From: UBA6176 sp032119375
GTDB taxonomy: Bacteria > Verrucomicrobiota > Verrucomicrobiia > Limisphaerales > UBA9464
DNA: 64,000 nt
Direction: 5' to 3'
Assembly: GCA_964430505.1 (NCBI GenBank)
Contig: CAYSGH010000013.1
Location: 1-64,000 of the forward strand
The translations under genes were made by a program, and so were the position numbers. Under the pieces are notes generated by a model. That model was given only the letters and a program-made list of their open reading frames with translations, did not search any database and had not been told where the DNA came from. This document shows positions 59,627 to 64,000 of the stretch, in pieces; the stretch's first letter is position 1, and each line of letters begins with the position of its first letter.

Positions 59627-61528
59627 ATGAAGCGCGGCCGGGGAACGATCGGGGGCTCATGCTGGGCGGGAGACGGGAGGGTCTCGCCGTCGCGTGGGTT
59701 CCGCGGGTTGGCGCCTGGGTGGCTTGCAGGGTGGGCGGCGTGGATGGCGGCGTGGATGGCGGCGGTGGCGGTCGTGGCCTCGCCGTTGCCACCGCACCTT
59801 GCGGGCGTCGTCCCCACCGAGGGCGGCCCGGCGGGGTACGTCGGCTCCGAGTCCTGCCGCGACTGTCACCGGGACGCGTTCCAGTCGTGGCATCGGACCT
59901 ACCATCGGACGATGACCCAATATCCGACGCGCGGGTCGGTGAAGGCGCGCGTGGATGGCGTGGTGCTGACGAACAGCGGGGTTCGGTACCGGCTGGGGAG
60001 CACGGGCGACGTGTTCAAGGTGTGGCTGGAGTCGGTGGCGGGCGGGGGCGAGCCGGTGGAGTCGCGGCTGAGCCTGGTGACGGGCTCGCATCACATGCAG
60101 GTGTTTTGGATGCCGGGCGAGGACGGCAACGTGCAGGTGGGGTTCCCGTTCACGTGGTTGATCCCGGAGGGCCGATGGGTGCCGCGTCATGCGACGTTCA
60201 TCCGGCCGCCGGGCACGGGTCATTCGGCGGAGGTTTGGAACGTGGGTTGCAGCCGCTGCCATGCGACGGCGATCGAGCCCCGGGTGGATGCGTCGAGGCG
60301 GACGGTGGAGACGCGCGCGGCCGAGCTGGGAATCTCATGCGAGGCCTGCCATGGGCCCGGGGAACGCCACGTGAACGCCCGTCGCAAGGAGGCGTCCCGT
60401 GCGAAGGAAGCCCCGCTGCCGGCCGGCGAAATCCTGCACCCGGCCAAGCTGGACGCCGTGCGTTCGACCGAGACGTGCGGGTTTTGCCACTCGATGAAGT
60501 GGATCGACCGCGGCGAGCCCTGGCGGCAGAACGGGTTCCGGTTCCGGCCGGGCGACCGGCTGGGCGACACCACGCCGCTCATCCGGCCTCGCACGGCCGG
60601 GGACGTGCCCGGGCTCAAGGAGTTCCTCGCGCGCAACCCGGGGTTGTTGTCCGAGTACTTCTGGCCCGACGGCATGGTGCGGGTGAGCGGTCGGGAGATG
60701 AACGGGCTGGTGGAGAGCAAGTGCTTCGAGGGCGGGAAGCTGTCGTGCGTGACGTGCCATTCGATGCACGACGCGGACCCGGACGACCAGTTGACGCGGA
60801 AGGCGCAGGGGAACGTGGCGTGCATCATGTGCCATGGCGCGTACGCCAGCCAGGAGGGGCTGACCCGGCACACCCGCCATGCCGAGGGCTCGGCGGGGAG
60901 CGACTGCCGCAACTGCCACATGCCGCACACGACCTACGGGGTGCTTGGGGCGATCCGAAGCCACCAGATCACGCGTCCCACGGCGGCCGAGACGCTTGAC
61001 CATGGGCGTCCGAACGCCTGCAACATCTGTCACCTGGACCGCCCGCTATCGTGGACGGCGCGGCAGCTCAACGCGTGGTATGGGCAACCGGTGCCCAAGG
61101 GCCTGGGGCCCGAGCATGAGGTGGCGGAGTCCGTGCGGCTGGCCTTGTCCGGGGACGCCGGGCAACGCGCCCTGACGGCATGGCACCTGGGATGGGATCC
61201 CGCCCTCAAGTCCTCGGGCTCGGCATGGATCCCGCCGATCCTCGCCGTGCTGCTGGACGATGACTACGCGGCCGTCCGCTGCATCGCGGGGCGCTCGATG
61301 GAACGGGTGGCTCCCGGGTTGGCCGCCGGGTTTCGCTTCGAGGAGGAGCCGGACGCGCGCGACGAATGGACGCCGCGTGTCTGGAAGGCTTGGCGGGAAG
61401 GTTTGGCGAAGGATGCGGCCTTGCCCGACGCCACGCGGGTCCGGGCCGTGGAGCCCGACGCCCTGGCCGCACGGCTGGGGCCCCTGCGCGCCGCCCGCAA
61501 CGAACGGCCCGTCCGGCTGAGGGAATAG
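59627..61528 (+). CDS. Octahaem c-type cytochrome, exported
   Basis: A 633-aa protein. After a hydrophobic segment (GWAAWMAAWMAAVAVVAS), eight CxxCH sites occur: CRDCH, CSRCH, CEACH, CGFCH, CVTCH, CIMCH, CRNCH and CNICH. The spacing and intervening text (GYVGSESCRDCHRDAFQSW, GISCEACHGPGERHV, LSCVTCHSMHD, RPNACNICHLD) fit the planctomycete/verrucomicrobial multihaem family with TPR-like ends, used as electron carriers or oxidoreductases. The last 150 residues lack haem and look like HEAT-type helices. ATG 59627 gives the best signal region. Confidence 0.87.
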   Translation: MKRGRGTIGGSCWAGDGRVSPSRGFRGLAPGWLAGWAAWMAAWMAAVAVVASPLPPHLAGVVPTEGGPAGYVGSESCRDCHRDAFQSWHRTYHRTMTQYPTRGSVKARVDGVVLTNSGVRYRLGSTGDVFKVWLESVAGGGEPVESRLSLVTGSHHMQVFWMPGEDGNVQVGFPFTWLIPEGRWVPRHATFIRPPGTGHSAEVWNVGCSRCHATAIEPRVDASRRTVETRAAELGISCEACHGPGERHVNARRKEASRAKEAPLPAGEILHPAKLDAVRSTETCGFCHSMKWIDRGEPWRQNGFRFRPGDRLGDTTPLIRPRTAGDVPGLKEFLARNPGLLSEYFWPDGMVRVSGREMNGLVESKCFEGGKLSCVTCHSMHDADPDDQLTRKAQGNVACIMCHGAYASQEGLTRHTRHAEGSAGSDCRNCHMPHTTYGVLGAIRSHQITRPTAAETLDHGRPNACNICHLDRPLSWTARQLNAWYGQPVPKGLGPEHEVAESVRLALSGDAGQRALTAWHLGWDPALKSSGSAWIPPILAVLLDDDYAAVRCIAGRSMERVAPGLAAGFRFEEEPDARDEWTPRVWKAWREGLAKDAALPDATRVRAVEPDALAARLGPLRAARNERPVRLRE

Positions 61529-61535
61529 GATGCGG

Positions 61536-61570
61536 GGCGCGAGGAACGGGAAACGGGGAGCGGCAAGCGG
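61536..61570. repeat. Purine-rich heptamer tract
   Basis: Degenerate units GGGGCGC, GAGGAAC, GGGAAAC, GGGGAGC, GGCAAGC just behind the octahaem cytochrome stop. Of the same type as the tract at 20693-20744. The rest of the spacer to 61764 holds no gene. Confidence 0.5.
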
Positions 61571-61764
61571 ACGGGGCTGCATCGCACCCGGTGGGTGCGG
61601 TGTGAGGCGTGAAGCCATCCGCGGGGGTGACCACGGGTCTGATCCCGAACTCCTCGTGGCCCGAGCGGGTCCGCTCTGTCTCGCGCAACGTTGGAACGTG
61701 TGGTGCGCGGTGGCACCGAAAGCGTCGCTGACTTTGGCGGGTTGGGTGGATAGGCTGGACCCAC

Positions 61765-62457
61765 ATGGCGCTTCTCCAGATTGACGGCTTGCAGAAGGGC
61801 TTCGTGGGCCCGGATGGGTCGCGGCACGTGGTGGTGGATGTTCCCCGGTTTGATCTGGGGGAGGGTGCGGCGGTTGGGTTGGCGGGGCCCTCGGGCAGCG
61901 GCAAGACGACCTTCCTCAACCTCGTGGCGGGCATCCTGGCTCCGGACGCGGGACACATTCGGATCGACGGGACGGACGTGGCCGGGCTTGGGGAGCATGA
62001 GCGGGACCGGTTCCGGGCGCGGCACGTGGGCTATATTTTCCAGACGTTCAACCTGCTCCAGGGGTTCACCTGCCTGGAGAACGTGTTGCTGGGGATGAGC
62101 TTCGGGCACGGGATCGACCGCGGGCGCGCGGAGGCGTTGCTGCGGCGGGTGGGGCTGGGGGAGCGGTTGCATCACTTTCCGAGACAACTTTCGACGGGCC
62201 AACAACAGCGCGTGGCGGTGGCGCGGGCGATGGCGGGCAAGCCCCGTCTGGTCCTCGCGGACGAGCCCACGGGCAACCTGGATCCCCGCCATGCCCACGA
62301 GGCGCTGGACCTCATCCGCGAGGCGTGCGCGGAGAACGGGTCGGCCCTGCTGCTCGTGTCGCATGACCGTGACATCCTCGCGCGGTTCGGGACGGTGGCG
62401 TCGTTGGCGGACATCAACCGCGCGAGCCGCGCGACGGGCTCGGGAGGTGTGGCATGA
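61765..62457 (+). CDS. ABC transporter ATPase, LolD/MacB type
   Basis: A 230-aa ATPase: Walker A GPSGSGKTT, Q-loop YIFQTFNLLQ, signature LSTGQQQRVAVARAM, Walker B LVLADEPTGNLD, H-loop LLVSHDRD. The Q-loop text FQTFNLLQGFTCLENV is typical of LolD/FtsE/MacB ATPases, which power mechanical rather than classical transport. The stop overlaps the permease start (ATGA at 62454). The target (lipoprotein, peptide or antibiotic) is unknown. Confidence 0.9.
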   Translation: MALLQIDGLQKGFVGPDGSRHVVVDVPRFDLGEGAAVGLAGPSGSGKTTFLNLVAGILAPDAGHIRIDGTDVAGLGEHERDRFRARHVGYIFQTFNLLQGFTCLENVLLGMSFGHGIDRGRAEALLRRVGLGERLHHFPRQLSTGQQQRVAVARAMAGKPRLVLADEPTGNLDPRHAHEALDLIREACAENGSALLLVSHDRDILARFGTVASLADINRASRATGSGGVA

Positions 62458-63668
62458 CGCTTCCGTTGCTGGTGCGGCGCAGCCTGCGGCAACACGCGTT
62501 GTCCACGGCGGTGACGGCGTTGTCGTTGGCGTTGGCGGGCGGCCTGCTCATGACAGTGTGGGTCCTGCGCCAGCAGGCACGCCAGACCTTCGAGCGCATG
62601 GACGGCGGGTGGGACGCGGTGCTCGGCGCGCGCAGCTCCAAGCTCCAGCTCGTCCTCAACGCCATCTTCCACCTTGAGGCTTCGCCCGGGAACATCAAGG
62701 CGGCCGACGTCGCGATCCTTTCGTCCAACCCGGCGGTGCGCGCCGTCGTTCCCATCGCCATGGGCGACAATTACCAGGGGTTCCGCATCGTGGGCACGAC
62801 GACGAACCTGTTCTCGGGGCACGAGTACGCGCCGGGGCGCCCTTTCCGGGTGGCGGCGGGGCGGGTGTTCGAGGACAACCTGCGCGAGGCCGTGGTGGGC
62901 TCGTTCGCGGCCCGCAGGCTCGGCTTTGCCGTGGGCACGGAGTTCCAGCCGTACCACGGGCTTAACTACTCCTCGAACCCGCGGGACAACGTGCAGCACG
63001 AGGACACCTACGTGGTCGTGGGCGTCCTCGAGCCCTCCAACACGCCCGCCGACCGCGTCGTGTGGATTCCCGTGGCCGGGCTCCAGAACATGGCGGGGCA
63101 CGACCCGTCGGCGGCCGAGGACTACAGCGCCGCGTTGGTGAAGCTGCGCGACCCCGCCGCCGGGTTCCGCCTGGACCAGCTCTACAACAAGCAGGGGGAC
63201 CGCCTCACGTTTGCGTGGCCGATCGGGACGGTGATGGCGCAGCTCTTCGACAAGATCGGGTGGTTCGACCAGGTGCTGGCGCTGGTGGCATGGCTGGTGG
63301 CGGTGGTGGCGGCGGCGTCCGTGCTGGCGTCCATCTACAACTCCATGAGCGCGCGGCGTCGCGACATCGCGATCCTGCGGGCCTTGGGGGCGCGGCGCGG
63401 GATGGTGTTTGCCTCCATCGTGCTGGAGGCGTCGGCGGTGGCGGCGATGGGTTCGGCGGCGGGCTTCGTGGTGCACGTGGGCCTGCTGGCAGGGGCGGGG
63501 GCCATCGTGCGCGCCCAGACGGGCGTGCTGATCGAGCCGTTCCAGCCGGGCTGGGTTTGGCTGTGGGCGCCGGCCTCCCTGGTGGGGCTCGCGGCCCTGG
63601 CCGGCGTCGTCCCCGCCTTCAAGGCCTACAAGGTCGATGTTGCGTCGTCCCTCGCCCCCGAGTCCTGA
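62454..63668 (+). CDS. FtsX/MacB-like ABC permease
   Basis: A 404-aa membrane protein. One N-terminal helix (ALSTAVTALSLALAGGLLMTVWVL) is followed by a periplasmic MacB-type domain (about 50-260: GWDAVLGARSSKLQLVLN, DNYQGFRIVG). Three C-terminal helices are in FtsX arrangement, with MSARRRDIAILRALGARRGMVFASIVLEA, the coupling region to the ATPase. Coupled to the ATPase gene by a 4-bp overlap. No membrane-fusion partner gene is visible. Confidence 0.88.
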   Translation: MTLPLLVRRSLRQHALSTAVTALSLALAGGLLMTVWVLRQQARQTFERMDGGWDAVLGARSSKLQLVLNAIFHLEASPGNIKAADVAILSSNPAVRAVVPIAMGDNYQGFRIVGTTTNLFSGHEYAPGRPFRVAAGRVFEDNLREAVVGSFAARRLGFAVGTEFQPYHGLNYSSNPRDNVQHEDTYVVVGVLEPSNTPADRVVWIPVAGLQNMAGHDPSAAEDYSAALVKLRDPAAGFRLDQLYNKQGDRLTFAWPIGTVMAQLFDKIGWFDQVLALVAWLVAVVAAASVLASIYNSMSARRRDIAILRALGARRGMVFASIVLEASAVAAMGSAAGFVVHVGLLAGAGAIVRAQTGVLIEPFQPGWVWLWAPASLVGLAALAGVVPAFKAYKVDVASSLAPES

Positions 63669-63694
63669 TCCACCGCGTCCCATCGCCTTCCCCC

Positions 63695-64000
63695 ATGCGT
63701 TGCCTTGTCACCGGAGCCTCCGGATTCGTCGGAGCCAACCTGGTCCATGAACTGGTCGCCCAAGGCCATGCCGTCCGCGCGTTGATGCGTCCCAACGCGG
63801 ACGTCCGCGGCCTGGAGGGCACGACGTTCGAGCCCGTCGCCGGCGATTTGACGGATGCGCCGGAGTCCCTCGCGAGGGCCATGGAGGGCTGCGACTGGGT
63901 CTTCCACGTCGCGGCGAGCTACGCGTTGTGGATGCGCGACTACGCCCCGATGTACCGGAGCAACGTCGAGGGCACCCGCAACATCCTCCGGGCGGCGGCC
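63695..64000 (+). CDS. NAD-dependent epimerase/dehydratase, HpnA-like (partial)
   Basis: The first 102 codons only; the gene runs off the window. The Rossmann motif is CLVTGASGFVGANLVHELVAQGH, followed by VRALMRPNADVRGLEG, GDLTDAPESLARAMEGCDWVFHVAA and then YRSNVEGTRNILRAA. The pattern, especially the Tyr-x-Leu-Trp after VAA, resembles hopanoid-associated HpnA epimerases, but short-chain sugar epimerases and flavonol-reductase-like proteins are close. It follows the ABC permease by 26 bp. Confidence 0.82.
   Translation, partial: MRCLVTGASGFVGANLVHELVAQGHAVRALMRPNADVRGLEGTTFEPVAGDLTDAPESLARAMEGCDWVFHVAASYALWMRDYAPMYRSNVEGTRNILRAAA

Overview
The window is GC-rich bacterial chromosome, most likely from a verrucomicrobium (Verrucomicrobiota, Limisphaerales/Pedosphaerales-like). 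The evidence is three unlinked single-gene type II pseudopilins with the [22 protein letters not shown] leader and an H-x9-DG-like C-terminal motif, a lamin-tail/Ig secreted protein ending in FYRVVVP, a decayed DUF1501 gene, many secreted PQQ/ThuA/GH95/multihaem proteins, and dispersed palindromic repeats. There are 100 N at 25974-26073, so order across that point is a scaffold join. I saw no rRNA, tRNA or CRISPR.

Layout. 1-11.3 kb: pseudopilins, a dimethylformamidase-like protein, purN, the LTD/Ig protein, pyrH-frr, a DMT transporter, a secreted protein and a cytochrome P460-like lipoprotein. 11.5-15.5 kb: a cupin, then an accessory island bounded by two direct repeats of about 190 bp. The island holds an AAA ATPase, a DUF4276 protein and a truncated hsdR pseudogene. 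15.5-25.7 kb: a large transglutaminase/DUF2126 protein, a PQQ sugar dehydrogenase, an MBL hydrolase, a CPBP protease with an AI-2E transporter and proC, and a SIS-domain protein. 26.1-34.9 kb: a GH95-like glycosidase, a HicBA pair with a damaged toxin, a ThuA protein, an ATP-grasp/alpha-E plus transglutaminase operon, and pyrB.

34.9-48.6 kb: a 1214-aa hybrid histidine kinase, a GYF-domain membrane protein, the DUF1501 pseudogene, a less GC-rich glycosyltransferase, an ISL3-type transposase remnant, and a two-gene operon. That operon joins a protein faintly resembling isonitrile synthases (PvcA/Dit1) to a condensation-less A-PCP-TE protein, and is the best candidate for an undescribed pathway here. 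48.6-64 kb: a DinG-type helicase, an overlapping PQQ-propeller/esterase/membrane-protein run, a eukaryote-type hisA, a lysine-rich histone-H1-like protein, a fused FO synthase (fbiC) overlapping trpF tail to tail, an octahaem cytochrome c, a LolD/FtsX-type ABC pair and the start of an HpnA-like epimerase.

Repeats are unusually informative. Five copies of a 73-78 bp double-hairpin REP-like element sit at the 3' ends of genes, and one now encodes the start of the gene behind it. A second hairpin family occurs three times. Purine-strand heptamer tracts mark several intergenic spaces and both edges of the assembly gap.
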